Assembly: GCA_037013685.1 (NCBI GenBank)
Contig: CM072919.1
Span: forward strand, 31,971,435-32,035,434
Source: Acridotheres tristis
Lineage: Eukaryota; Chordata; Aves; Passeriformes; Sturnidae
DNA: 64,000 nucleotides
Direction of reading: 5' to 3'
The notes beneath the pieces are model-generated. The model searched no databases and was not told the origin of the DNA. It saw only the letters and a program-made list of their open reading frames with translations. The position numbers were made by a program, and so were the translations under genes. Within the stretch, counting starts at the first letter, position 1; every line of letters begins with the position of its first letter. Shown here piece after piece: positions 46,345 through 58,525 of the stretch.

Positions 46345-49323
46345 CTAGCTGGAATCTATAAGAGATGGGAAACGATGCTCTGCAAAATCTCTGTTTACTG
46401 TAAAAACAGGATTTTTTTGTGTGTTTTGAGTCATTCTGGGTTGTGGGCCTTCTCCCTTTAATGAAGAGGTATCTTATTGATAAAACTGACCAAATAAATT
46501 TTAGAATGGTTTTGTTTTCCTGGATGTCTTGAACCAGATTATAATTATCACTATCACTGATTCTTGCTGTTGCTTGCTAAAGATTGTGTCCCAACCTCAC
46601 TCTTGCCCCTTCAAAAGCTGTTATACACAGTTATTCTTCTCTTGGACCTCTCTCTGTATGAAATGAACAATTACTTCGGTTCTTATGTGAAGACAGATGG
46701 AAATGTAAACATAATACTCCAATTAACAGAAGGGAGGTCTTTCAGAAAAAGTGCCAGGCAAATTCATTGACTTCATCCATTTGGCTGCATTCAGAGTACA
46801 ATGTGCAATTCTCAGTTCAAAGGACCTTTGTTTCCTATCTGCTAGACCAATTTGAAAATCATCTATTGTTTTCTGATGCTATAAAGCCATGCAAGCAAGT
46901 GGTCATATTGTTGATATCTTAGGAGAGAAAAATAATTAGACTGTATATGAACATTCCAGTTATGGCTATCTAAATGAAAGTAAGTAAATTAACAAGTTTA
47001 ATCAATAGTTAAGTATATCTAACAGTAAAGTAAGACAGAAACAGCATGAAACATAAGCCAATATTTCGTTCACAAAAAAAAAAGGAACTTTTCTCTAAGG
47101 CATACTGTCAGGCTTTACTTCATTAAAAAAATAAAGCATGAAAATATCAATATTTGCAATCACATATACCTATATATATGATATATGTCTGACTGAAGCA
47201 AAGTTCAGCAAACATTTTAAACCTCCTGTAAGACAGTACCCTGTTTATGACCCTTTAGTTAATTCATCAGTCATGCTTTATTTATGCCTGTAACAATTAA
47301 TAACAGATATGATTACTGTGTAGCAATCAGTACTAATAGCAGGCTGCTAGGAGACAACATCAGCAAGGGAATCAAATCAAGCAACCTCTTGATTGAAAGA
47401 CAGATGCTTCAAGAGATGCAACTTCCAGAAGGCAGGACAAATCATACTCCCTTCTCTGCAGTTTGGTCAGTGGCAAAACAAGTTAACTGTGTGCATATAC
47501 TTCTTTTCAACCATTAACCTCTATTCCCTACTGCCCCCGCTTCTTTTTCTTGGTTGTGTCATTCCATTATTCCCCCGCTTACACAGGATGCTGCAGAGCC
47601 CTACACCAGGATGCTGGGCCAGTCCCTCCAGTTGTTCTCCAGGGGAGCAACCAGACCTGTCCTCATTACTCTGCAGCCAGTGAGGTGGGACCTCTGTGCT
47701 AGACTCAACGCAGTGGCTTTGGTTTGCTTCTCCTATTTATTCTGCTGTGACAAAGCAGAGGACTACTTGAGATGAAAATCAAGACAGCACCAACTGCAAC
47801 ATTTCCATATGTTATTATTTCTTTTCCTATTTCTTGATCTTCTTTTTTCCCTTGTTGTACCTCTCCTTGATGTCCCAGATCCCTTCCAAAAAAACAGCCT
47901 GTCTAGAATTTTTTTTATTTTTTTACCTTTAGGTCACAGTTCCTCCACAGATCTCCCTACCCAAATTTGGTACTTCTTATACCATTACCTAGTTCACCTT
48001 GACATGATTTGGCACTGCTGCCCTGTAAGCTTTCACTACCTGGAGGGTTCTCTCAGTTAATACTCTGAAATTTGGCAATCAGTTACACAATTCCCCTTAA
48101 CGATCTGCAAAATCTAGGCATCTCATCGCACTCTGGGTAACTTTTGTCAGCTTCTGACTGTTATCATCATAGCCAGCAGTTTTTCATCTCATGTCCTGTG
48201 GCATCTCTTGCTCTGTTCAGACATGTAGACCTCAGGTCAGCACCTATTCATTTTCTTGCAGCACTAACAGCATACATAACCCTAAAGACAGATGTCTACC
48301 AATGCCTATCAGTACAGATACAAATCTATCATCACATCAAGAAAGAGAAACTAAAAGCATCCATCACTGAAGCCTGAACTTTGATGATCTGTTGATCTGA
48401 CAGCGCTGTGAACTGGCATGGTGTGCAGCAGAATCTAATTGACATCTAAGTACTGGCCTTTTATTGCTCAGCAAAATGCAGAATCAAAAAGCTCCCTTAA
48501 GGTTTTTCAGAGCCTTTATACTTTCACAGCCATTTTTTTTAACCTTGAAGAAGAGTAGACATTCCTAGCTATTTCTGTCAAAGAACAACTGTATGAATAT
48601 TCTCCCAGGTGACAGCACAGAGTTCTCAAGTTTCTGTTTTGTACAAGCTCTGTGCTGGATTAATGTATAGGCCCATATGTAGGGCTATAACATGCAGGAA
48701 GCCTGGATGACTTAGTGATTGATTACCGGCAATATTAGGTAGGTCAAAGGTGTAGCACAAGGTAGATAAAAAATTCTCCCATACTCATTTCAACTAAAAT
48801 TATTTTATACTCCAACACACTTCCATTTTCCTTTTTAGTCTTTCATCTTGTCCAAATTCAGTGCTAATAGCACTAAAGAACAATTTAACATTGTTGAACA
48901 GATAGGAAGGGGACGATCCCTTCTCATTTAGTCAAGAATTAAAAGTTTGCATGAAAGCTGAAACTTGCTGGTTCTAATTGGTGCTATTAGGCATCCTGCC
49001 AGTTCCTCTCAGTAGACTATGCTATGTATTCTATATAGAGCGACAAGGAAGAGGAATGGGAAAACTTGATCTCACCCTGTGTCAGTTCCTCAGCTGGTAT
49101 GAATCAACCTAAAAGCCACTGACACATAAAGATCAAGCTTCCAGCCTTCTTGAACCTAAAAATAGGTTGTTTTCTGTAATTTTCAAGTACTCCCAAACAG
49201 CTTGGCAAGAAGCTTATCTGACTTGCATTAAGAAAATTATTGACAAGGATATTTAACATCTGTTTTGAGAGGATTCAATACTTGAGAGTGAGACTTGGGG
49301 TCTTCTCAAGAGTTATTTTTGGT

Positions 49324-49389
49324 GAGCACAAGGATTTGTGCTCCCAAAACAATTGTTGGGAGTCTTTGATCCCGTGTTAAGGATCAAAG
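49324..49389. other. Cluster of three adjacent hairpins
   Basis: Hairpin 1: GAGCACAA (49324-49331), loop GGAT, TTGTGCTC (49336-49343). Hairpin 2: CCCAA (49343-49347) with TTGGG (49356-49360) around a palindromic AACAATTGTT. Hairpin 3: CTTTGATCC (49364-49372), loop CGTGTTAA, GGATCAAAG (49381-49389), extendable by GTC/GAC with one bulge. They follow each other with almost no spacer. No gene, transposon end or terminator context explains them; a structured RNA or a decayed palindromic transposon end are possible. Confidence 0.75.
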
Positions 49390-51239
49390 GGACCTGAGTA
49401 GGCTGCAGAAGAAACTAAATGGAGTTAACACCAACCCTTTGACACCTGTTATCTCCACAGATGATAAGACATTGCAGAAATGTCATTAGATATACTGAGA
49501 TCAATGAGTGGAAGAACTACTTTAACTAAACCTGGCATTTATTCTTAAGTAGAATAACGTAATTTGTGCCTTCCTAAAGGCAAGGACTGCTTCAGAAAAG
49601 TTGTTATCTGCTCTCCAAGGTGAGAGAAGAACCCTTAGGATATCTCCAGTGATTTATTTTCTCTCATACTCTTCCATCTCCACTAAAACAAGGATCTGGT
49701 GATCTGCTGGCTTGTTTTCCTCTCAGTATGCCAAAGAAAGTGAATTTATAGTGTAAGTGACCTTATAAGTTTTAAATTGTACTTCTTTCTCTACTTTAGC
49801 TAATCAAAGAAGTGACCTCTTTAAGTCCAGCTTGCAGCCAGTAATTCTACTCCTATTTGTCTAATTCACTAGTATCCATCTTGGAACTAGAACAGAAACT
49901 ATATTGCTACTGCAGAAAAACCAACAAATAAATTTAAAAGTGGTCCAAATTTCAGACCAGTCTGAAGTAGGAATATGCCAGCCAGAATCAAGAGTTTGAA
50001 ATAGATTGGCTATGTTGGGCTGTAAATTAATAACTTTAGAGATTGTGTCATTAACTATTACTATTTTGAAAGAATGTGGCACATACAGAGTTATAGAGAG
50101 GGCAGGTATAAAATTTGTTTCCAGCTCCTACGAGGTGTTTCACTGAGAGCTCCTCTCTCTTCTGTTTGAGAGGCAATCCTGTCAGCACTGTGCCTCTGGG
50201 AAGTGTGCCATGTGGCAAACAGAACACACCCATTTTTTACATTGACAGTTTCTCACCTTCTATAAGCAGCAAATTAATCATGAGGATTTAATTGGATTTG
50301 GCCATATGACTATGAGGATAGTTCTGGCCCCAGCAACAAAGAAATGTCAGACCAATTCATTAGATACGTTGCTGGTATTTCAGTCATAATTTAAGTCAAT
50401 GTTGAGCTCCGTATCTTCCTTTTCTTATTATCCCAACCATTTGTGTCAGCAGTATCCAAGGATACCTATATTTGCATGGAATTGAGCTTCATTACTTTCC
50501 TTCATTCACCATCACACAGTGAGAAACTTATATTTAGCATAATCTACACTAAATTCTGCCACTCAGAAGCAGAACAGTTGTACGCACATTAATAATATGA
50601 TTATGTACATATACATGAATACACTTAGCCACAGTTCTCCAGTGTAGTCCCCTAGAGTGTTGTATGAAGGGCAAGCATTGGCACAGTTAGTGCTTATGGG
50701 GCTTATAGTTTTGTGAATTTAGTGAATTTAGAAAAAGCATCTTTTGAGCAGGAAGGCTAAGAGAAAATGAAGCAGGTGAGTCCAGTGAGGTGTCAGCAGA
50801 CCACATCACTTGTTTACATCAAGAAATTATTACTAATTGTATGCACCTGTAATGCTAAATGTGTGCGCCGGAGACCCAGGTGTCATTTAAGCCTGAGTAA
50901 GGATCAGCATAATTCATTGCATAAGAGCAGAGGACAGCTTTTGGATATATTGACTAGCATCATATTATTTCTCCCTTTTACTGCCTCATTTCTCATGTTT
51001 GGGACTGAGATCCATGCTGTAAAGTGAGATCACCACTATTTGTTGCTTCCTTGAACTGGAGGTGGCAGAATGTCTGTCTTGATTTCCACTACAAATGAAA
51101 AAAGCAAGTGAATTGAGGAATAAATTTACTGTGGGTTGAGAAGAGCGAAAATTACTAACATAAACTTTTTTTAGTTCATGGCAGATCTTCTTCCTCCATG
51201 TTTAACTACATACTCAAACTGTTTCTAGGCTCATTGCAT

Positions 51240-51900
51240 TTCTGCTTTTCAGCAGTGCATCCAGGGACTCTCCTCTTTAGACCCCTATGTGTTTGCTCTC
51301 TATGTCACACGGAATTTAGGAACCTCTGTGTGGTATCCAGAGGTGGCACCATGTGCCTAAGGTCTCGACGTGGAGCTACTCCCAACCCCAAATCTTCTGC
51401 CCTTTCCCCCTTTCTCTTTTCCTCTCTGTCCCTAGGCAACTCTTTATTACTGACCTTCTGGAAATTGTTCCCTGCTGCCTCAGTGCCATTTTGCAAGCTG
51501 TTCACTGCAATCTGTGCCACCCCAATTAGGCAAGAGTCAAGGCATCTAAAGTCTCCAAGGTCTACTACCTTATCTAGCCCTCGAGACATTTCTCTTCGTC
51601 TTCATTGCCTGACACCTGAAGGATGCTCTTGTGTGAGTTCTGTGAACTGAAGCAGAGTGCAAGCACTTGAGCTTTCTGTGACTCGACTGCACTGGCAGCT
51701 GTTAAACATCAAGTGGTGCACATCACAAGCGTCATCTTCTCAGCAGCCTTCTTCAGCACCCGCCAAGCATGTAACCAGTGCTTCCACACCTTCCTGAGCT
51801 TCCTATCCCCCAGACAAATTGCCAAGGGCAGCAGCTGCTGCACAGTTTCATCATTCAGGAAAGCAAGTCCACAAGGACTTTCAAACACCAAAAAAGTCTA
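51240..51900. other. GC-richer patch with opposing open frames, unidentified
   Basis: The patch is visibly richer in C and G than its flanks. A plus-strand frame (51198-51650, 150 codons) and minus-strand frames (51305-51589, 94 codons; 51709-51891, 60 codons) cross it. I recognise no domain. The two minus frames are separated by stops, as expected for a decayed retrocopy or repeat. It may be a non-coding exon, an unlisted repeat, or neither. Confidence 0.25.
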
Positions 51901-54900
51901 GAGAGACAAGGAGTGAGATACTGTGAATCACAAACACACCTGTTCCACTGAAGTTTTTCGTTTTTTTAAGAATATCCTAACTTTAATGTTTTCCTTAATC
52001 TGTTATGTGATTTGCTTTTCTTTATTCAGGCTTGTTCCCCAAGAGTACTTTAGAGTCAAATAGAAGTCTTCTGGGTTTTCTGTATGCAACAGCTTCATTA
52101 TAAAAACAGCAGAGAGGCATTGAGGCTAATTATTAAGGAAGAAGCAACTTGATATGATACACACTAGAGCACTGGATTCAGATACAGAAATTCTGAGGAC
52201 TTTCAGAGTAATTTAAACTTTTGCAAGTTCTTTCATGCACCTTTTTATTATGAGGGTGCTGATATTAGCTTATAGAATTTGAAAGTTGAAGAGAAATATT
52301 AGCAAAAGTGCCGTTATTCACTGGATTGTTTATAGCAGAGAATTCTGTACAAATATTTTACTCTAAGCATCTGTATCCAATTTGATGGGAAAGAACAAAT
52401 AAAAGGAAGACAGAAACCAGAAAGTTTTACTGCTTTAACTGCATGCTATTAAACTGAGGTGAGCCAGAGAGAATGTATTAGATAATTGGACTACACGATT
52501 ACTTAATAGAAGGGAAGCCTGATTTTTCCAGACTTGCTTAACTGTAAAACACAGATATTGTGAGATCAACAAAGACAGGTACATGAAATGTTTAAATAAG
52601 AAATATATTTTACATATCCTTAAACTCCCACCACTTATCTACATATAAAACTCAGCTATGAAAGTAACTAGGCAACAGTGAGGAACTGCAATGCTGATAT
52701 ATTCTTCATCTTTTACTCCAACTACAGAGCAACCTAAATATTCTGCCCTTTTATATATCACTTTCAGTTTGATTTTTTTTTTCCCCGACTAAAAGTGTCA
52801 TAGGAATATTTCCCAATAGTAATTTAATTCCACTTAGTATTGGCGCATTTATATTAAATACTCTTGTTTATCTTTTTATATACTCTACATATACTGATAT
52901 GTATCAGAAAAATAAAGTCAGCCACAAGGGATCTAAGATGCAACAAACTGCTAAACTTTAAATATCTGCCTTTAATAGCACATATGGTTTTTGATAATGA
53001 TTCCTTTTTTCTTCCTGGTTGAAAGAAGTAGGATGAAAAAGCATTCTTTGGCAGAAAAACAAGGCTAAAAATTAGGACATAAAGTAAAACCCATGCAGAT
53101 GTAGACCACCAAAATAAAGTGAAACTTCATAGATAACTGCTTATTTTAAACCAGACTTAATAGTAATTAGAAAGTAATTTGGGGATTCTAGTCAACCAGT
53201 GAAATATCTACTGGTCCTTGAAAATTTTTATAGATATAGTGGTATTTATTTCATTTGAATATTTTTACAAAAATGTTTGTATTATTTTTAAACCATTTCT
53301 AAAGGCCTCATTTTTGATCCTAAGTAAGTTTATTTTTTCCCTTCTTTCACTGTTCCTATGAATCTAAAAGCTTCTTCCAATTTTCTTCTTTTTTTCCAAC
53401 TATTACAGAAATGTGAAACATCATTGGAAGAGATCACTTAATACTTCTTGAAAGAAATACTTTTTTTTTTTAAACCTGGGTAAATAAAAGTACACAGTTT
53501 TTACCTGCATATGGAGTCCAGTTTTTCACTCTGCCCATTAATTCATTTTAGGGGCATTTGGAAAAGGACATTTTCTCTTTCTCTTGAGGAAATTATTGAG
53601 TACACACTGTCTATGTACATATCTTGTTTTAGCACTTCTGCTTCAATTACAGTGTGATGTTATGATTTAGTGATTACTCATCTTGTTTTATCCAACCTTA
53701 TCCTCTTACAAAAACACTACACTCCTTTTTTAAAGTACATATTTTTTATGAGAGCAGTGTGAAATTAGATATCAAGAAAATAGTGTCTACACGGACTCAA
53801 AGTGATTTAAATGCCTTTGAGTTTCACAGACCACATGAGAAGTGGTTGGGAAAGACACAGACCTTTCAGAATATTGTGGCCTAAATATGCAGTTTTTAGA
53901 AATTTTTGCAAAAGCAGTTATAAGTCTTGTCAAGATAAGATATGCCTGCAGCTCTGATAATGGTGGTGTCGCTATTCATTTTGTAAACACAAAACTCAGA
54001 GAGATGATCAAAATCCTGCTGTTGTAGAAGGCAGTGGTAGCCCCACGATTGCTTTCACAGGTAATCAACAACTCTGGCTGTCCATATGACAGACAGAAAA
54101 TAAACCACGTTAAAATGTTACCTTTGCCTAGAAGGTATCCTGTGTCTTTCAGAAGTCAGAAGAACACTATGAAAATTTTCAAATTTCTATGAAATTCTCA
54201 TTGATTCAAAATTCTAAAGTTCTCTGATCTATAACTGTGAAGGAGAACCACCAAGTCTTCTTGCACTAGAATCATTCTTGTCTAATTTATGTTTTAGGAA
54301 GTTTAGAGAAAATTCGATTCCTTTTTGGTTTTGTTGATTTCACATTGCAGCATGAAAAGCACTGCTTAATATTAAGGATGAGTCACATTTGCTTGGATTT
54401 TCAACATTCTGTGATCAGGAGGATGCTTATATCTTTGAGAACAACAACATGTTTTCAGAAGCATTTGAATTTATTTGCATGTGATATATATACTAATTTA
54501 ATTGGCTAACCAGTTTTTATTGCCTTCACAAAATCTATTTATAAAAAAGCTGAATTTCTTATCTAAGAGGTTTATCAATTTAGGGTGTCAGATTCTTTCT
54601 TCTATTTAAATAAAATCTCACTTGCTTAGCTCTTGTAGCTTTACATCAAGCTAAACAAACAGTATATATGCTTACAGAAAATCAGCTTACAGGCTTTAAA
54701 TAGCCTCCTCCTGAAGCAACCGTGAACATGTCAAGGCTAAATTCTCTTTTGGTGTGTAAATCTGGCTTCAAACAAAAATGTATTGATCTTCAAATTAGCA
54801 AAGGCAGCTTCTTGAATTCTGCTTTCTGTGTTAAGCTCTAAAATATTTGAATGTTTAGTGGTTTTAGGACATCATCCACAGAAGAAAGAAAGTCCGTTGA

Positions 54901-56306
54901 AAAGCAACTTACTTCAAGCTCCCTGCTCTGTCTGGAGCTCATGATATCAGTGAAATTGTAGAAGTGTATCCAAGAAATGCCTGGCAGCTGTCGAACAACA
55001 AACAATTCTGACGATTCGTTTACTGCCCTGGGTAAACTTCAGTGATGCAGCTGTGACATGCAGTGTAAGTGCTCCTGATATTGAAATCCCCTTTCAAAAA
55101 TCAAATAGTAAATTACTACTTCCATGACTGGTCAGTACAACAATGTATTTTATTAATGAACATCAGGGCAATTACAATTTTTTATGAAAGGTTAATCATG
55201 AGCAACATAAACTATCACTTAACAGTCAATTGATAGGGATGCAAATCTATTAATTTAATTTCTGAATTTTATCTAGAGAAAGAAGAAAAACTGCTTTTCT
55301 AAAATTGCTCTCAGATTTTCTTCTTGTGGTAGCCAGAAAAAGTGACTATTGCGTAAAAACATAAAAGTAAAAAGTTGAAAATGGTGGCTTAATGTTTTAT
55401 TGAGAGCTGTTTCTGGATCTGATGGAGTTTTGTTCTGTATCCTACAAAACCTACCAGAGTCCAAGCTAAGAAATACAGCATGTATTACATGTATCAGGAA
55501 ATGTATGTAACTAGATCAAGAAGCAGTGAACATTCAGATTTTCACCCTGATTTTAGGAAAGAAGGGGAAAGTATAAGATTGTAGAGTGCAGACTGAGACA
55601 AGAAAATACAAAGAAATTGGTCTCCAAGGAAATCTAGAGAAAGAATGAGAAGGATGGGAAATTGGAGATTCGTGACTACAGAGGTGAGAGAGCTTTTCCA
55701 AAAATCAGATCAGGTTATCAGTAACAGGAGTTGAGGAAATGAAGAGGAATAAAGTTGGCACAAAACTATGGTGCATGTCTTTTTTTCTTCCTTTCTTAAG
55801 GAAACAGCATTGCATTGGTCCCTTTCTGTTTTTATTGATGGCTGCTGTCTGATGTGCCTGACCAAAAAAAGCTGAAAGCATAGGGCTAAAAGGTAAAGGT
55901 CACTTGGTGCTGCAGATGACAACAATAAGGTGGGAGGCGGTTTCACTGACAACTGCCAGCTCTTCCATGCAGAACGCATTATTATTTCTCCTGTTGATCC
56001 TTATAATTGAAATTTGAACACCAGAACAGAACAGAATATTGCCCCCTGACCCTGAGGCATTGCATAAGCTGTGAAGTCACATAAGAGTGAAGCACCACAA
56101 AAACTAATGGGTAAACTAGCCTTTCTGTGTCAAGAAACAGGTATCTTGAGACAAGTCCTCCATGCCCTGTCTCACCTACCATGTAAGAAGTCTCCAGAGG
56201 AGATGGGCAAGGCTGAGGTTCTCACAAAATTTTGAGAAGTCTACAGAGAGTGAATAACCACAACATTACAAAGAATCAAAGGGGACTGGAGGATGACCTT
56301 TGTTTG

Positions 56307-56660
56307 GAACGGAACGGAACAGAACGGAACAGAACAGAACAGAGTAGAATAGAATAGAATAGAATAGAATAGAATAGAATAGAATAGAATAGAATAGAAT
56401 AGAATAGAATAGAGTAGAGTAGAATAGAATAGAATAGAATAGAATAGAATAGAATAGAATAGAATAGAGTAGAGTAGAATAGAATAGAATAGAATAGAAT
56501 AGAATAGAATAGAATAGAATAGAATAGAATAGAGTAGAGTAGAGTAGAGTAGAGTAGAATAGAATAGAATAGAATAGAATAGAATAGAATAGAATAGAAT
56601 AGAATAGAATAGAATAGAATAGAATAGAATAGAATAGAATAGAATAGAATAGAATAGAAC
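56307..56660. repeat. (AGAAT)n pentanucleotide array at a CR1 3' end
   Basis: About 70 pentamers. The left edge is GGAAC/AGAAC, passing into AGAAT, with AGAGT variants at 56341-56345, 56411-56420, 56466-56475 and 56531-56555. The variants recur every 55-70 bp, so blocks of about a dozen units have been copied as a whole. The right edge runs directly into the CR1 at 56656, whose terminal repeat (ATTCT-like on its sense strand) is the likely seed. The array is open in all minus-strand frames and produces a false Tyr-Ser-Ile-Leu-Phe repeat. Confidence 0.95.
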
Positions 56661-57990
56661 CAAACCCCTTCGGCTGGGAGAGACCTACAATAATCATCTC
56701 GTCCAATTGCCTGACCACTTAAGGGCTGACCAGGTTAAAGTCTGTTATTAAAGGCATTGTTCAAGTGTTATAAATTCTGAAAAGACTGAAGTGTTGATCA
56801 CCTCTCTAGGAATTCTATTCCAGTGTTTGACCACCCTCTCTGTAAAGAAATGGTTCCTAACATCGAGTTCTAACCATCCCTGGTGCAGTTTTGAACCACT
56901 CCCACATGTCTTCACTGGATCACAGAGAGAAGAGCTCAGCACCTCCCTCTCCACTTCTTCCAGCCCTTTTACCAGCCACTCCCCTGAACACATTCAGGGA
57001 CCTTCATGTTCTTCTTGGTTTGTGGAACCAGCACTGCACTCAGCTTACAAGGTGAGGTGGCACTAATGCCATATACAGCAGGATCACCACCTCTTTTGAC
57101 CATCTGGCTGTGCTGTGTTTGACGTCCCCAGGATGCAGTTTGCCTTCTTGGCTGCCCAGGCACACTGCTGGCTCACAGGGAGCCTGCTGCCTACCAGCAA
57201 CTCCAGATCTTGTTCTGCAGGGCTGATCTCCAGGGACTCCTCTCCCATTTTGGGAGTGGGACCTGTGTCCTTAGTCACTCTGTCACAGTTGCAGAATAAG
57301 GGACTTGGACTTGTTAAATTTCGCACCATTAATTATTGTCCAATGCTTCAAACTATCTACATCCCTGTACATGGCCTCTCAATCCCCAAGAGAGTCAAGA
57401 GCAACTTCCAGTTTGGTATCAACAGCAGCCTTGTTAATGGTATATTCAATACCTATACATTCAATGTACACTATTGATAAATATATTGAACAGAGCTGGT
57501 CCTAGAATTGAGCTATGAGGCTGTTGGCTGGTGAGCATCCAGGTATAAGTCCCATTCACTACAATCCTTTGAGCATTGCCCTTCAGCCAGCATCGTGAAC
57601 CTGCTCATTCCACAAGTGAACAACCTGTTCAGAAGGATGTTGTGCATCAAAATCCTTACTAAAATCAAGAAAAAATACATCCACCACTTCATCCACAAGG
57701 TGGGTGCCCTTATCATAGAATAACAGATTTTAGCTAAATAGGACTTTACCTTTCTGAACATGAGTTGACTGTATCTGATGATTGCATTGTTCTTTAAATT
57801 CTTTAAATTCTTTTCAATAGTATCCAGTATAACTTCTCCAGAATTTTTCAGGAACTGAGGTTAGTCTCACAGGTCTGTAGTTCTCCAGGTCTTGATCATT
57901 TTGTGGACTGCAACAACTTTGGTAGCTCACAATCAGCAGGGACCTCCCAAGACTCCCAAGAACTTTGGCAGATTATCAAGACATGTGATA
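56656..57990 (-). mobile_element. CR1 LINE, 3' half, minus strand
   Basis: Starts (3' end) with GAACCAAACCCCTTCGGCTG, the CR1 tail, next to the pentamer array. The 3' untranslated region and C-terminal coding part follow. Minus-strand translation near 57513-57761 contains fragments like the reverse-transcriptase palm (a WMYFFLILVRILMHNILLNRLF stretch corresponding to motif A, in a shifted, mutated form) and WDLYLDAHQPTAS. At 57790-57960, antisense text corresponding to the earlier RT region (Leu-Arg-Glu-Tyr-like NYRPVSLT segment) is recognisable. Stops and shifts are frequent. It ends where the next CR1 tail begins. Confidence 0.85.
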
Positions 57991-58525
57991 AAGTCCTAGA
58001 ATCATTAAGACTGGAAAACACCACAAAGATCATTCAGTTCAACTCTGACCAATCACCAGCATGCCAACTAAACCACAGCATGAAGTGCGACTCCAGTCAT
58101 CTTTTGAACACTTCCAGGGATAGTAACTCCACTATATCCACAGGCATCTTGTCCCAATGCCTGACAACACTTTCAGTGAATAAACTCTTCCTGCTATCCA
58201 GCCAGAACTCCTCCTGGCGCAGCTTAAGTCCATGTCTTCTCTCCCTGTCACTGCATCCCTGGGACCAACCCCCACCTGGCTACAGCCTCCTTCCAGGAAA
58301 CTGAAGACAATGTTTGGGTCTCCCTTGAGCCTCCTTTTCTCCAGGCTAAACAACCCCAGCTCCTTCAGCTGCTCCTCATAGGATTTATTCTCTGGACACT
58401 TCACCATCTCCGTCATCCTTTTCTGGACTTTCTTCAGCTCCTCAATGTCCTTCTTGTAGTGAAGCACCCAGAACTGGACACAGAACTCAAGGTATGACCT
58501 TATCAGTGCTGAGTACAGCTTCCCA
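57991..58525 (-). mobile_element. CR1 LINE, 3' untranslated fragment, minus strand
   Basis: Begins TCCTAGAATCATTAAGACTGG, a CR1 3' end on the minus strand. It then follows the canonical 3' region through the CACTTTCAGTGAATAAACTC, CTCCTTTTCTCCAGGCTAAA and CCCAGAACTGGACACAGAAC blocks to about 58525. It abuts the 5' side of the previous CR1 in the same orientation. It is 5'-truncated like most CR1 copies and belongs to a different subfamily from its neighbour, judging by the 3' end. Confidence 0.9.

Larger units (their letters stand above)
46345..56306. other. About 10 kb of AT-rich, nearly repeat-free sequence
   Basis: No transposon family, RNA gene or convincing exon recognised. Points of structure are the hairpin cluster at 49324-49389 and a GC-richer patch at 51240-51900 with opposing open frames. 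Long T-runs occur at 52769-52781 and 53461-53471. The rest is plain AT-rich DNA. Confidence 0.4.

Noticed and set aside
56241..56718. Open frames of 140 and 150 codons reading Tyr-Ser-Ile-Leu-Phe repeats on the minus strand
   Set aside because: They are a direct result of the stop-free (AGAAT)n array, not a gene.
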